Assembly (NCBI GenBank): GCA_017934185.1 | Contig: JAGBJY010000029.1 | Location: 82,076-146,075, forward strand | Length of the DNA stretch: 64,000 bases | Direction of reading: 5' to 3' | Source of the DNA: Bacteroidales bacterium | GTDB lineage: Bacteria > Bacteroidota > Bacteroidia > Bacteroidales > UBA932 | Shown: positions 6,796 to 16,928 of the stretch, piece by piece | Numbering within the stretch: the first letter of the stretch is position 1 | Layout: each line of letters begins with the position of its first letter | Notes under the pieces: model-generated | The model's database searches: none | Told to the model about the DNA's origin: nothing | The model's input: the letters and a program-made list of their open reading frames with translations, nothing else | Position numbers and translations under genes: made by a program

Positions 6796-9700
6796 TTACT
6801 TGGCAAGACGGGCTGCGGCGATGCCGTTAACGCGAGCTTCGGTAGCCTGGGTCTTGGGAGCGGCAGAGCGCTGAACCTGAGTCTTAACAAGAGAAGGAAG
6901 GTTACTACGGGTGTCAACTGCACGAACTACAAACATGTTGGCTTGTGCCTTGTCATTGTGCTTTACCTTAGCAGAAGCCTTGGCAGGAGCAGCCGCAGCA
7001 GCGGGTTTTAAGATTGTATTCAGATAGAAGATATCCTCCCAGTTGCCCCTTCCAACATTTGCGTTCTCAGTATTGGTAATCACCCATGCATAGCTAAATC
7101 CTACATAAGCACCGTATTGGCAGGCGCCGGCTTCAAAAGTCACATTGCCACTTTGGTGCATCTGAGCAGCGCAAATCTTCTGAGGAACACTACCATTGAA
7201 AGGATAATAGCGATACTCTCCACCATCCTCAAAGACACCGGAAAGCACATCCATGCATGCGCCATAATTACCGGATTCCCAAGATGAAAGATCCTGCTCA
7301 GAGATGACCATTTCGCCATTTTCGAAAACAGCCACAAAAGGCTCATAGTTATTGGAACCTGGGATACCGGTCACATTGTAAGTAGAGCCCTCTTCGGCAA
7401 CCGTGATAGTGAGTACGGATCCATCGGTGGAATTCCAGGTGCCGAGGAAATCCTCATAGGCCGCTTTCACAACCGGTGAATTTTCTTTCTCGGCACGTGA
7501 AAGAGTTGCAGGAAGAGCCGTTACAGTGCCGTACTTATTACCCTTTCCGGCATTGTCTCCACTTTGGATTACCCATGAGAAGGCAATAGCAGTAAACGTA
7601 CCATAATTGCATGTCCCTGGTACCAGACTTACTGTTTCAGTCTCCGCATCATAAGTTCCAAGGAAGACCTTGGCAGGAGTAGTGGTATTCAGAGGATAAG
7701 CATTGAAGGCAGTAGAACTATATACAAACTGTCCGCTGAGATAATCGCTGCACATTCCATAAGGATTGCTGGCAAACGCGCTCACTTCGTCTGAATTGAA
7801 CTCTCCAAGATACTGCTCAAGAATATAGAATTTACCGCTTTCGGCATCAAATACACCTTCAACCGTATCAGCGCCACTATAGATAGAGCTAAGACCTGCA
7901 AGACCGGTAACATTGTATGTTGAACCTGCAACTTTTTCACTCACAGTCCAGATAGAACCACCGACCTGCCACTCACCGAGGAAGTCCTCGTAAGAAATTG
8001 TTGACTCAACTACACCCTTGACGAGTTCTGCGCCATCAAACTTCACCGCAGGAGCATAGCGCCCGAACTGGTTGGCGGAGGGAATATCATAGAGGTAGTC
8101 ATAGCCTTCCAGCGGGCCATAACTGTCAGAGGCAATCATCAGATCCACGGAGCCATCCTCGGCCAGGCCGAAGCTGAGGATCTTAGGATCACTCATGTAG
8201 TTTTCGTTGGAATAAGCGCTGGAACCGTTGAACCACACAGCTACAAACTTATCATGGCAAACGGCGTCGTTTGCATTGGTCCAATCCTCACCCAGTGTCT
8301 GGTTGGAAAGGGTTACGAGACCGGTAGTTGCGTTGAAGGTCATTTCTGCGAGTTCTCCACCACCAAGCTGCTCTGCGCTGGTGATGCCGGCAAGGCCTTC
8401 CACGGTGTAAGATTCTCCGTTTACTTTCTCTACCAGGTTCCAGACTTCCTCAACGCCGGCGGAGTTGGTGAAGGTCCACTGTCCAAGGTAATCTTCATAC
8501 GTATTGGCAGCATAAGGACTCACCTTACTGAACTCCTTAACAGCATATTTGCCGGAGATGGCACCATCACCGTCCAGGCCGATGGCAAAGAGGTAATAGT
8601 CTCCATAATCGAAGGCGGCAAAGCTGTCGGAGGCCGTCTCGTTATGGGCAAAGACGCCGAACACGTATTCGAAGCCATAGGAGGCGTTACGGGTGAGGTT
8701 GAAGAGGAGGTCGTCGGATGTGTTGAAAGCAACACTGTGAACAAAGTCCTCAATAGTATCATACTCATCCAGAGCGGAAGCGGAGTATATGGCGAACTCA
8801 TAATAGCTGTCCTCAGAAGGATTGGCCACGGTATTGGATACCAGCTCGGGATAATTGGAATTGCCGGAGGTTTCACCTTCGTAAGCGAGTTCCCAGCCGG
8901 TTTCTACTTCATAAGCAACCGCGCGAACAGAAGTGGGGATGAAGTTAAAGTCTTCCTTACCGTCGGTGGTATCAACATTGATGACCCAACCCTTGATGGC
9001 AACAAACTTGCCTACGAGGCCTGCAAGGTCAATGCCGTCCGGAACGCTGCTGATTACGAAGCGCTGAGGGTCGGCATACGCGGTCACATAATAAACACCG
9101 TCTTCTTCGGTAAGAGTACCATTATCCACGGTCCAGAAGTTGCGGTAGCCGTTCTGGCCATAGCCGTAATACACATAATTCTCGTGCTCGTCAACAGCGA
9201 TAGGCGTGGCTTCGGTATCAAAAGCAACCGAAGAAACATCGATATAAGTACCGCCGAGCTCGTCGGTCTTCTTGATACCGGAAAGGGTGAAGACGCCATT
9301 ATAGAGACCTTCGGCATTCACATAAATCTTGCTTTCACCATCGGTAACAATGGCCTGCGTCTGATTGGCCGCAATGGCGGTAACGTTATAAACCGTCACA
9401 TTGGTTCCGTCGGCCACAGCAACAACGGAGGCAAGGTCTGTAATCTCTTCAGGATCCGGATACTGGAAGATTTCGATATCCTTGACAGACTCCTTGGTAG
9501 CGCTGTCAATAACCTTCACCGTAGCGCTACGATAAGCGCCGGTAGTATTCTCCGCGATGGTGAGCAAGAGTTTATCTACATAGGTACGAGTGTCGGGACC
9601 TACGGAAATCCAATCCTGAGCTTCCTCGGGAATCTCTACAGTGTAAGCCTTGTTAGTGGTAATGGTAAGCGGGAATTCACCGCCATTGGCAGGAACGTCG

Positions 9701-10794
9701 GATGTCTCAATAACAGCCTCCAGAACAGCGCCCTCGAATACCAAGGTGCGGATGTCCGTCTTGCCTTTATGGTTGGCAGCATAAACCGTAACCTTAACAA
9801 CAGCGGCATCATCATTCTTATTGGTCACCTTGATAACACCGGACTTGTTGTCGACGGGGGCCACTTCGGCTTCCCATCCGCCGATGATGCCGATAACGTC
9901 AACAGAAGTTTCGTCATCATCACTTACACCATCAATGGTATAAGCAAAGTCAACGGTAGCATTGAGGTCTACACCATTATTCTGGTCAAGAGCCACATTC
10001 AGCGTGAAGGCCTTTTCCTTGGGGAGCGGAACATCCTGATCGCCCACAACCAGCATCACGTAGTCGTCGGTGGAACGTTCTTCATCAATGTAAGCAGAAG
10101 TGAAGGCGCTGCCGTCGATTTCCTTGAGGCCAATCACTTTCCAAGTTTCACCACCGTCGTAGGAAACCTGAAGTTTGCCTTGGTCGTTGGTACCGAAAAC
10201 AGGAGTTTTACCGTCTGCACCAGCGGCTCCGGTTTCACCCTGCTCGCCCTGCTCACCCTGCTCACCCTGAGGGCCGGGAGTGGACACAGGAACACCGTTG
10301 GGATAGTCCTCGTTGGTAAGGACCTGACCGTTGACGGTCCAAACATAGACACCGTCAACCAGGGTGATGCTGATTACAGGAGTCTCGCCGTCGGCACCGT
10401 CTTCACCATTGGCACCAGCAGCACCGGTCTCACCGGTGTCACCTTTATCACCCTTGTCACCTTTCTCACCCTGCTCGCCTTGCTCACCCTTGTCACCCTT
10501 GGCGCCATCCTTGATGGTGGCGGAGGTGCCGTCGGAGAAAGTGATGGTGTACTCACCATTTCCTTCAATGACAGAAACCACGGTGAGTTTCTTGTCAATG
10601 GCGTTAACCAAGTTTTGGAGACCAGGGACGGTTTCCTCATTGATTTTCTTCACAGCTTGCTCAAGGGCGGTGACCCTGGAATCCAAACCCTCTACCTGGG
10701 TCTGGAGATTCTTCAGGTCGGACTCCTTGGCGCAGCCGGCTGCGAGCAGCGTAACAAGCGCTACCAGCAGAACAGTCCAAATGGATTTTCTCAT
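6796..10794 (-). CDS. Very large surface lipoprotein with collagen-like, BACON and repeated FLG-W modules
   Basis: A 1332-residue lipoprotein (lipobox ending LLAAGC, C21). A short coiled coil (about residues 25-55) leads to two collagen-like Gly-X-Y tracts (about 97-137 and 174-196). A BACON-like beta domain lies at about 352-447 and an OB-like segment after it. Three copies of a module opening Y-E-D-F/Y-LG-x-W begin near residues 766, 936 and 1113. The last 60 residues are an Ala/Lys-rich tail. The N-terminal third is arranged like that of the glycan-binding lipoprotein at 49416, and the repeats also occur in the proteins at 15634 and 23430. It is the last gene of the operon, 36 nt after the PorV-like gene. 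Probably an elongated cell-surface binding protein; ligand unknown. Confidence 0.85.
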   Translation of the reverse strand: MRKSIWTVLLVALVTLLAAGCAKESDLKNLQTQVEGLDSRVTALEQAVKKINEETVPGLQNLVNAIDKKLTVVSVIEGNGEYTITFSDGTSATIKDGAKGDKGEQGEQGEKGDKGDKGDTGETGAAGANGEDGADGETPVISITLVDGVYVWTVNGQVLTNEDYPNGVPVSTPGPQGEQGEQGEQGETGAAGADGKTPVFGTNDQGKLQVSYDGGETWKVIGLKEIDGSAFTSAYIDEERSTDDYVMLVVGDQDVPLPKEKAFTLNVALDQNNGVDLNATVDFAYTIDGVSDDDETSVDVIGIIGGWEAEVAPVDNKSGVIKVTNKNDDAAVVKVTVYAANHKGKTDIRTLVFEGAVLEAVIETSDVPANGGEFPLTITTNKAYTVEIPEEAQDWISVGPDTRTYVDKLLLTIAENTTGAYRSATVKVIDSATKESVKDIEIFQYPDPEEITDLASVVAVADGTNVTVYNVTAIAANQTQAIVTDGESKIYVNAEGLYNGVFTLSGIKKTDELGGTYIDVSSVAFDTEATPIAVDEHENYVYYGYGQNGYRNFWTVDNGTLTEEDGVYYVTAYADPQRFVISSVPDGIDLAGLVGKFVAIKGWVINVDTTDGKEDFNFIPTSVRAVAYEVETGWELAYEGETSGNSNYPELVSNTVANPSEDSYYEFAIYSASALDEYDTIEDFVHSVAFNTSDDLLFNLTRNASYGFEYVFGVFAHNETASDSFAAFDYGDYYLFAIGLDGDGAISGKYAVKEFSKVSPYAANTYEDYLGQWTFTNSAGVEEVWNLVEKVNGESYTVEGLAGITSAEQLGGGELAEMTFNATTGLVTLSNQTLGEDWTNANDAVCHDKFVAVWFNGSSAYSNENYMSDPKILSFGLAEDGSVDLMIASDSYGPLEGYDYLYDIPSANQFGRYAPAVKFDGAELVKGVVESTISYEDFLGEWQVGGSIWTVSEKVAGSTYNVTGLAGLSSIYSGADTVEGVFDAESGKFYILEQYLGEFNSDEVSAFASNPYGMCSDYLSGQFVYSSTAFNAYPLNTTTPAKVFLGTYDAETETVSLVPGTCNYGTFTAIAFSWVIQSGDNAGKGNKYGTVTALPATLSRAEKENSPVVKAAYEDFLGTWNSTDGSVLTITVAEEGSTYNVTGIPGSNNYEPFVAVFENGEMVISEQDLSSWESGNYGACMDVLSGVFEDGGEYRYYPFNGSVPQKICAAQMHQSGNVTFEAGACQYGAYVGFSYAWVITNTENANVGRGNWEDIFYLNTILKPAAAAAPAKASAKVKHNDKAQANMFVVRAVDTRSNLPSLVKTQVQRSAAPKTQATEARVNGIAAARLAK

Positions 10795-10830
10795 AATACT
10801 TGATTTATTGGTTAAACAATTATTAGCTGT

Positions 10831-11751
10831 TTAAAAACGGTATCCAAGGCTCACGGCAAGGGAGTTGCCGATAATCTTGTTGGCCGTAATATAGGTCACA
10901 TCCAGGCCGATTCCCTTCCACCGGGCACCCAGCCCCAAGGCCAGGTGGGAAGGCAGCGCCGCCCCCTCGGAGGCAAAGCGGTAACCGGCCCGTACATAGA
11001 GCAGTTCACGGAAAGTGTACCGGAGCCCGGCCGATACGCCGACCTTTCCGCTGAAGTAATAGTCTGCGTCCAGCGCAGCACCCAGGCCGAAGGGCAGCTC
11101 GTAAGAAACTGCAGCACGGGCACTGGCAGGCAGCGGCGAGCTGTTGCCGCTCTCGGACTTGACACCGCCGCCCAGGTTCTGCACGCCGGCGGCCACATTG
11201 AGGGCCTTGAGGCGGTACTGCAGCATGGCCGAAAAGGCCACGGACGAAATCTTATAGTCGGGCAGGAGCCGCTGCTGGGCAAAGCGCACGCTGGCGCCCA
11301 GGCTCAGGCCAGGGGTGAAAGCCACGCTCACGCCGCCGGCGACCAGAAGGTCTGAAGGGGCATAAGTGCCGTAACTTCCGCCAAAATCCAGCGAAGGACG
11401 GGCTCCGTACAGAGCGCCTGCGCCCACGGCAAAACTCTTGCCGAGTTTCACGGCAACTCCGCCGCCCATATAACTCACTTTGGTAGCGTCGTTTCCGGGA
11501 GCCCAAAGGTTGTAGGAAACGGCAGCATCCATGCGCCTGGGGGCAAAAACAAGCCGCGCAGGATTGTCAAACACAGCCATTGCGGCCGATGACGCTACGC
11601 TGGCACTGCCGGCTCCGGCCATACCGGAGACATCGGCACTGCGGGGCTGCGAGAGCAGCTGGAGCGCTTCGCTCACCGGCACGTTTTCCTGCGCCAGGGC
11701 GGCACTGCAGCAGAGCATGGCAGCCACTAAGGTATAAATCCGTACTTTCAT
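10831..11751 (-). CDS. PorV/PorQ-family outer-membrane beta-barrel protein
   Basis: A 306-residue protein with signal peptide MKVRIYTLVAAMLCCSAALAQ and a body of alternating amphipathic strands ending in the aromatic F of LGYRF. The segment SADVSGMAGAGSASVASSAAMAVFDNPARL matches the start of the PorV/PorQ family (FadL-like barrels that serve the type IX secretion system as shuttle or attachment subunits). It overlaps the start of its gene with the stop of the T9SS-type subtilase by 4 nt, so the two are translationally coupled. That pairing suggests a dedicated shuttle for this cargo, which is inference. True PorV is usually encoded elsewhere, so a paralogue is likely. Confidence 0.8.
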   Translation of the reverse strand: MKVRIYTLVAAMLCCSAALAQENVPVSEALQLLSQPRSADVSGMAGAGSASVASSAAMAVFDNPARLVFAPRRMDAAVSYNLWAPGNDATKVSYMGGGVAVKLGKSFAVGAGALYGARPSLDFGGSYGTYAPSDLLVAGGVSVAFTPGLSLGASVRFAQQRLLPDYKISSVAFSAMLQYRLKALNVAAGVQNLGGGVKSESGNSSPLPASARAAVSYELPFGLGAALDADYYFSGKVGVSAGLRYTFRELLYVRAGYRFASEGAALPSHLALGLGARWKGIGLDVTYITANKIIGNSLAVSLGYRF

Positions 11752-14381
11752 CGCTTCACAATGGTATAAGTATAAGTCTGTCCTTTGTAAGTGGCTTCGA
11801 GGGTGTAAATGCCGGGAGCCAGGGAGTCTACGTTCACCTGGACCGGGTGCGCGGCGCTGTAATTGCCGCTGGTCTCAAAGACCACCACGCCGGAAGAAGA
11901 AATAAGCCGAATGGTCACCGGGGCCTCTTCGAGGCCGGGGATGAGGGTAAGGGTTCCGCCGCTGAGCACGGTATCTCCCACCAAGATTACCTCCGGAGAG
12001 CCGGCAGGGCGTACCAGCACGGTCAGGAGAGCATCGGCATGCTCACCCATGTGGTCTACGGCGCTCACGGAAACCTGGCAGATGCCCTGGGACACCGCCT
12101 TCAATTGCAAGGTACCGTCTTCCAGTATCTGGGCGGTAGCCACTCCGGGCTGGCGGCTGGCGGCCATTATCTGCAGCGGTTCCCCGTCCGGGTCCGTAAA
12201 ATAAGTGCTCAGGTCCACCTCTTTGGTGTCTCCCAGCGTATCCAGCAGCAGGGTTTCCAACGCCTTGGATTGCTGCGGCGCCTGGTTGGCCAATACCGAG
12301 TACAGGATGGTCTTCTTGTACTGGGCACCCAATTCATCGGTTACGGTAACCACCCCTTGATAGTTGCCTTCCGTTGTGAGCGGGCCCATAATCTGGAACG
12401 TATACAATTCCTGCGAACCGTTGTTGGAGCTCCAGGTTGCGCGGCCGTTGGTGACAAAGGAGGTCGTGATGGCATCGCCGTCGGGATCGGTGCAGCGCAC
12501 AGGGACGTTCAGGGTCTCATAGTGGTGAATCTGGAAACCGCCGGAGGGCTCATCGGCCAGTTCAATGACCGGCGCCTGATTGGCGGCCGTATGCACTTTG
12601 ATGGGTTCGGAAAGGGCCGAATACTTGCGGCTGTAGCTGAAGGCGGCCATTCCCACGTAGTAATCCGTGTCCGGGGTAAGTCCCGCCAGCATCAGGGATT
12701 CGGGAACACCGGCTTCACCACTGGACGAAAGCTTGGTGGCAAAGATGATATCGTTGCCGGGACTGTCCAGCTGGGCATTCACCAGGGCCGAACGGGTGCG
12801 GGCGGCCAGGGCAATGTAGCCGTAAGCCTGAACCGTAGTGAAATCTACCCTGACGTTGTGGCCTACCGGAGAAGCCTGGACATCGGAAATGGCCTCCGGG
12901 GCATCGCTGCCGCCCTGTCCGTTGAACAGCATGGCTCCCATGGCATCCACCAGCGGGCCGATGGGCTTGCTGCCGGAAGAGGCACCGATGGTCTTGGCGC
13001 CGCCGATAAGACGGGCGCGCAGTTCATCGGCCGTAAAACCGGCTCCGCCAAGCTGGGACACTACCAGGGCAGCAACGCCGCTCACGTGTGGGCAGGCCAT
13101 GGAGGTTCCGCTCATGGTGGTATACTGGCCGCTGAGATAGGTACTCATGATGCTCACACCGGGGGCGCAAATATCTACCCAGTCCCCGTAATTGGAGAAG
13201 GAGGCACGGCTGCCGTTGCGGTTCATGGCTCCTACGGAAATGCAGCCGTCGTAATTACCGGGCGCTCCGTAAGGAATGTCATCGTTGCCGGCGGCAAAGA
13301 TGACCACACCGCCTTTCATGGGCGAAGTGGAAAGTTGCTTTCCGTTGTTGTCGCAACCGGCGTAGGTATTAAAATAGTCGATGGCCTGCGTAAAGGCCCT
13401 TTCGGGATTTTCATGGGCCCGACGGGCATATTCCAGCTCATAGCCGGTGACAGCGCCATCGTCATTGAAGTCGAAATTGTAGCCCCAACTGTTTTGGGAA
13501 ATAACGGCACCTTTATCGGCGGCTTCCTTGAGCGCACGGTTAAAGTCCTGTGCACTGGATTCATTGCCGTTGTTCTGGGTTTCAAACACCTGCAGGGACA
13601 GCAGTTTAACACCGCCCTGGCCCTTGGCAGCGTTGCCGCCGGCGATGCCGGTGACCCCCTGGCCGTTGTTGTTGACAGCCGCGATGGTACCGGCCACGTG
13701 GGTTCCGTGGAAGTGCTGTGTGATGGTGGTATTGCCTTTCACATAGTTATAATGGCCACTGGAAGCCACGTTGGCGGCCAGGTCCGGATGGTTGAGCTGA
13801 AAACCGCCGTCCACCACCGCTACCGTCACTTTGGGATTTCCCATGGTATAGGTATCCCACACGCTCTGGCAGTTCACATCGTAACCCGGATAGGAGGTGT
13901 TGTTCATGCCCCACATCTGACTCCAGTAAGGGTCATTGACCGTTACGCTTTGGCGGATAATGCGACTGGGCTCTACCAGTTCCACGCCGGGGAGCGTCTC
14001 CAGCGACACGCGGGCCTTGGCATAAGCGATTTCCTTGCCATATTCCACCACCCACCAGCGGTGCAGGCCGGCCTTGCGGGTACGGGGTTCATACTCTCCG
14101 GCATCGGGGAAGAGCCGGTGGGCCGATGCCACTGAAACCGAGCCGTTCAAAAGTTTCCGGGCATCGGCGGCATTGGCTTCCAGGCGGGCGCTCAAATCCT
14201 CGTCAACATAGACAAGGGCCACGCCGGCTTCAAAGCCGCGCTCGGAAAGATCGGTACCCTGCACCGCCTCCGTCTCCGGTCCCGTCGTCGGGACGGGAGC
14301 GGAGAAGGATTCGGAGCGTTCACGGGTGCAGGAAAACGCGGTCAGAACGCAGATACCTGCCGTCAATAAAAGCTTTTTCAT
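11748..14381 (-). CDS. S8 (subtilisin) family peptidase with T9SS-like C-terminal sorting domain
   Basis: An 877-residue subtilase. The catalytic triad is D191 (VAVVDGGFQ), H225 (HFHGTHVAG) and S427 (SGTSMACPH), with oxyanion N366 (FAAGND). A propeptide-like region precedes it (about 45-150), and Fn3/cadherin-like beta domains follow. The last 80 residues end NVDSLAPGIYTLEATYKG and then TYTYTIVKR, the pattern of type A T9SS sorting domains. Oddly, the N-terminus (LTAFSC, C18) also resembles a lipoprotein signal. It abuts the gene at 14382 without a gap and overlaps the PorV-like gene by 4 nt. Likely exported to the surface to cut proteins for import by the linked SusCD. Confidence 0.92.
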   Translation of the reverse strand: MKKLLLTAGICVLTAFSCTRERSESFSAPVPTTGPETEAVQGTDLSERGFEAGVALVYVDEDLSARLEANAADARKLLNGSVSVASAHRLFPDAGEYEPRTRKAGLHRWWVVEYGKEIAYAKARVSLETLPGVELVEPSRIIRQSVTVNDPYWSQMWGMNNTSYPGYDVNCQSVWDTYTMGNPKVTVAVVDGGFQLNHPDLAANVASSGHYNYVKGNTTITQHFHGTHVAGTIAAVNNNGQGVTGIAGGNAAKGQGGVKLLSLQVFETQNNGNESSAQDFNRALKEAADKGAVISQNSWGYNFDFNDDGAVTGYELEYARRAHENPERAFTQAIDYFNTYAGCDNNGKQLSTSPMKGGVVIFAAGNDDIPYGAPGNYDGCISVGAMNRNGSRASFSNYGDWVDICAPGVSIMSTYLSGQYTTMSGTSMACPHVSGVAALVVSQLGGAGFTADELRARLIGGAKTIGASSGSKPIGPLVDAMGAMLFNGQGGSDAPEAISDVQASPVGHNVRVDFTTVQAYGYIALAARTRSALVNAQLDSPGNDIIFATKLSSSGEAGVPESLMLAGLTPDTDYYVGMAAFSYSRKYSALSEPIKVHTAANQAPVIELADEPSGGFQIHHYETLNVPVRCTDPDGDAITTSFVTNGRATWSSNNGSQELYTFQIMGPLTTEGNYQGVVTVTDELGAQYKKTILYSVLANQAPQQSKALETLLLDTLGDTKEVDLSTYFTDPDGEPLQIMAASRQPGVATAQILEDGTLQLKAVSQGICQVSVSAVDHMGEHADALLTVLVRPAGSPEVILVGDTVLSGGTLTLIPGLEEAPVTIRLISSSGVVVFETSGNYSAAHPVQVNVDSLAPGIYTLEATYKGQTYTYTIVKR

Positions 14382-15629
14382 TTACTTTCTCAAAAGGTAC
14401 GAACCTTCGCTGAACACAGCGGGAGCATAACTCAAAGCAGCAACGCTGGGATCGCCCTTGACCACCACAACATCGTCCAGGTTGATGACGAACCAGTCGG
14501 TGCAATCAAAGTGACGGAACGCAATGTAAACGGTCTGACCATCAAACTCTGAAGGAATCTTGACAACAGGATTCTCCCAAGTACCTACAGCAGAAGGAGT
14601 TACCGAAGCGGTTTGATATCCCTTGGTAAGCGTTCCTTCAAGAATAAGCTGACACTCGTCTATATTCTGAAGATTATCCGGGGATGTGGTTGTAACATAC
14701 ACTCCATAATGCTCCTGAGCGTAACTGCCATCTTGGGGAACAACCCAGAATGAGAGATAGTTGTTGCTTGATGCCAGGCTGATACCGGGAGTGAACACCC
14801 AGTTATCGGGTGTAAGGGGGCCTGAGTCGTTGTCATAGGAAGCAGAAAAGAGCTTACCTACTCCAGAATGCGCAGCCAACGTGCTACCGTTATCATATCC
14901 CCATTTATTACCATCACCGTCAAGATCGAAGAGCATCCATTCGGCAAGCGTGTTAATATCTTCGAAATCCTCCGAGAACAGAACCGTTCCATCCGGAACA
15001 TCTCCGCCGCCACCACCGCCGCCGGAGCCCTTGGGATTCAGGGCCTGGGTGATGGTGAAGGACCGCACCTCTTCACCGGCGGTGAAGGTAACGGTGGCCA
15101 CACGTTCCTCTTTGTCCGGGTTCTGGTCGATGGCGAGCGAGAGCGTGCTCTCTCCCAGCGTGGGCTTTACCCAGGACATCCCATCAATCTGAAGCCTGAT
15201 GGTTTCATCGGTGGGCATGAACTCCAGATCCAGTACGGATGCGGTATAAGGAACATCGTAATTGTCCTCCCAGAGGGTGCGGGTATTCACACCAAACTGG
15301 AACACCTGAACGGAGCGCTTGTAAGCGCCTGCCGAAACCGTCACCACCGCGTAGCGGCTCTCGATGGAGCCATTTTTCTGGACATCCAGGTCTACCCGGG
15401 TACCGGAGACAGTGAGCGTGAGCCAGTCTACGTTGGCGGTAGCAGTCACTGCATCCTTGGTGGTAACGCTGAAGAAATTGTTTCCGCCATTGCAGTCGAA
15501 CTGCAGCGTCCCGGTGCTGGTCTCCAGTTCAGGAGCCGGCAGATACTGGGAACCGTCAGGCTGCTGGACCTGGCAGGAAGCCAGGGCCAGAACAGCCGCA
15601 ATGCATGCAATATATCTTTTCATAAGCAT
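14382..15629 (-). CDS. BACON and choice-of-anchor J domain lipoprotein
   Basis: A 415-residue lipoprotein (LALASC). Two BACON-like beta domains (about residues 45-112 and 130-205, the second ending VRSFTITQAL) are joined by a glycine run to a C-terminal cleaved-adhesin / choice-of-anchor J domain starting near LFSEDFEDIN and containing W-x-L-x-D-G-D-x-W, as in adhesin domains of gingipains. These domains bind glycans or proteins at the cell surface. ATG codons at 15629 and 15623 are both possible starts. It sits 4 nt after the DUF4302 gene. Probably a surface binding component of the import system. Confidence 0.82.
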   Translation of the reverse strand: MLMKRYIACIAAVLALASCQVQQPDGSQYLPAPELETSTGTLQFDCNGGNNFFSVTTKDAVTATANVDWLTLTVSGTRVDLDVQKNGSIESRYAVVTVSAGAYKRSVQVFQFGVNTRTLWEDNYDVPYTASVLDLEFMPTDETIRLQIDGMSWVKPTLGESTLSLAIDQNPDKEERVATVTFTAGEEVRSFTITQALNPKGSGGGGGGGDVPDGTVLFSEDFEDINTLAEWMLFDLDGDGNKWGYDNGSTLAAHSGVGKLFSASYDNDSGPLTPDNWVFTPGISLASSNNYLSFWVVPQDGSYAQEHYGVYVTTTSPDNLQNIDECQLILEGTLTKGYQTASVTPSAVGTWENPVVKIPSEFDGQTVYIAFRHFDCTDWFVINLDDVVVVKGDPSVAALSYAPAVFSEGSYLLRK

Positions 15630-15633
15630 CTCC

Positions 15634-16911
15634 TTATTCTACGATTTTGGTCATGGTGATGTCACCGGGAAGCTGGTAAGAGCCCGTGGCAAACGTCCAG
15701 GAAGCAAAGGACCCGGCATTGCTGCCAGAGGAATCCAGACTCCAAATGAGCCAGCCGTTAGCTTTGTAGTTCCCCCAAACACCATTGTCGCTCCATTCAA
15801 GGACCAATTCATCTACGGTGTTGTCTACCACCTTGCTGTCCATACCCACACCTTCTGTCCAAGTGAGATAGCCGGAGTTGCCGTCCCAAGGAGCCAGAAT
15901 AATGGTAAGGGAACCACTCTGACCAATAGCCTGATATACCCAAGAGAGATATCCGCGGGCTGCGTTGTAGGTAATCTCGGGCTCAAAGAAGTCAGAAACG
16001 CCCTTCATGGAATAGCTTACATAAGCCTCCTTTTCCACCAGTTCAACCTCAAAAGAGCCATTGGAATAATTCAACGTCCATTTGCCCAGATAATCCTGGT
16101 AGGAAACATATCCCTCCGGCGTCATCTTCTGGAACACAATGCCGCTGCCGGTGAGGGTACCGGCCTCGTCGTCGTAGGTAAAATCCTGGAACTCCACACC
16201 CTGGAAGGTGAAGGGCTCATTGATGTGAATGCCGCCGGGCACAATCATGTAACGGGCGCTCACGGTTTCACCGGTTTCGGCGTCTTTACGGCCGATGGTG
16301 AGCGTGTGCGAGATATTGTCCAGCGCACCTTCCACCAGACCTCCGCTTACCTCACCGGAGAAGGCCACAATCTTGAAGTCGGCCTCGGCCTGGTTGATGG
16401 CCTTGAGGAAAGCGGGAGCCGCCTCCTTCAGACGGTCAAGATAGCAAAGATTGCGGGAACGCTTGCCCCTGAGGGTAATGCGGTCATCGGTGACATTCAT
16501 GATGGTGAATTCAAAGTCACCGCCGCGGGCCTGATAGTGGGACTGGTCGGCCGTAGCATAATAATGCAGTACGGAGTTGTAGGTGTCAAAAGAGAGCACG
16601 GCACCGTCGTCCGTATCCAGTTTATAGGAAGAAGTCACGCCGTTCTCCGGAGCACCCTGCCCATAGGCGGTCACCTGCTGGGCACCGAACTGCACACCGA
16701 AGTAACAGGTAGGATAGGCTGCGCCCGGATAATAAGACAGGGCCCAGCCGTGCTCGGAATCCTGGAGGATGTCACGGACATTCTCCAGATAGTCTTCCAG
16801 ACGGGTGGAGGAAGGCTTATCAAATACGTCGGCCTGTTCTTTAAGGCAGGAAGTGAGGGGCAGCGTGAGGGCTGCAACAGTCAAATACGCAAATACTTTA
16901 TTCATTTTCAT
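15634..16911 (-). CDS. DUF4302 family lipoprotein
   Basis: A 425-residue lipoprotein (LPLTSC) with the DUF4302 pattern: FDKPSSTRLEDYLENVRDIL, then GWALSYYP, and a long beta-rich body. DUF4302 proteins are a regular partner of SusD-linked zinc metallopeptidase lipoproteins, as here (the peptidase is 17 nt upstream). From about residue 271 it holds one copy of the Y-x-x-YLG-x-W module that is repeated in the first and last proteins of this operon. Biochemical role unknown; presumed surface-exposed or periplasm-facing accessory to the SusCD pair. Confidence 0.85.
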   Translation of the reverse strand: MKMNKVFAYLTVAALTLPLTSCLKEQADVFDKPSSTRLEDYLENVRDILQDSEHGWALSYYPGAAYPTCYFGVQFGAQQVTAYGQGAPENGVTSSYKLDTDDGAVLSFDTYNSVLHYYATADQSHYQARGGDFEFTIMNVTDDRITLRGKRSRNLCYLDRLKEAAPAFLKAINQAEADFKIVAFSGEVSGGLVEGALDNISHTLTIGRKDAETGETVSARYMIVPGGIHINEPFTFQGVEFQDFTYDDEAGTLTGSGIVFQKMTPEGYVSYQDYLGKWTLNYSNGSFEVELVEKEAYVSYSMKGVSDFFEPEITYNAARGYLSWVYQAIGQSGSLTIILAPWDGNSGYLTWTEGVGMDSKVVDNTVDELVLEWSDNGVWGNYKANGWLIWSLDSSGSNAGSFASWTFATGSYQLPGDITMTKIVE

Positions 16912-16928
16912 AAGGCAATCCTCCCCGC

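Noticed and set aside
10200-10510. Collagen-like Gly-X-Y tract as a sign of a phage tail fibre
   Set aside because: The protein has a lipobox, a BACON-like domain and SusCD operon context, and no phage genes are nearby.
8254-10803. 849-codon plus-strand frame opposite the large lipoprotein gene
   Set aside because: It mirrors a gene with a signal peptide, recognisable domains and good codon use; the plus-strand translation has none. Similar long antisense frames at 11580-14135, 20227-23343 and 24699-25967 were rejected for the same reason.
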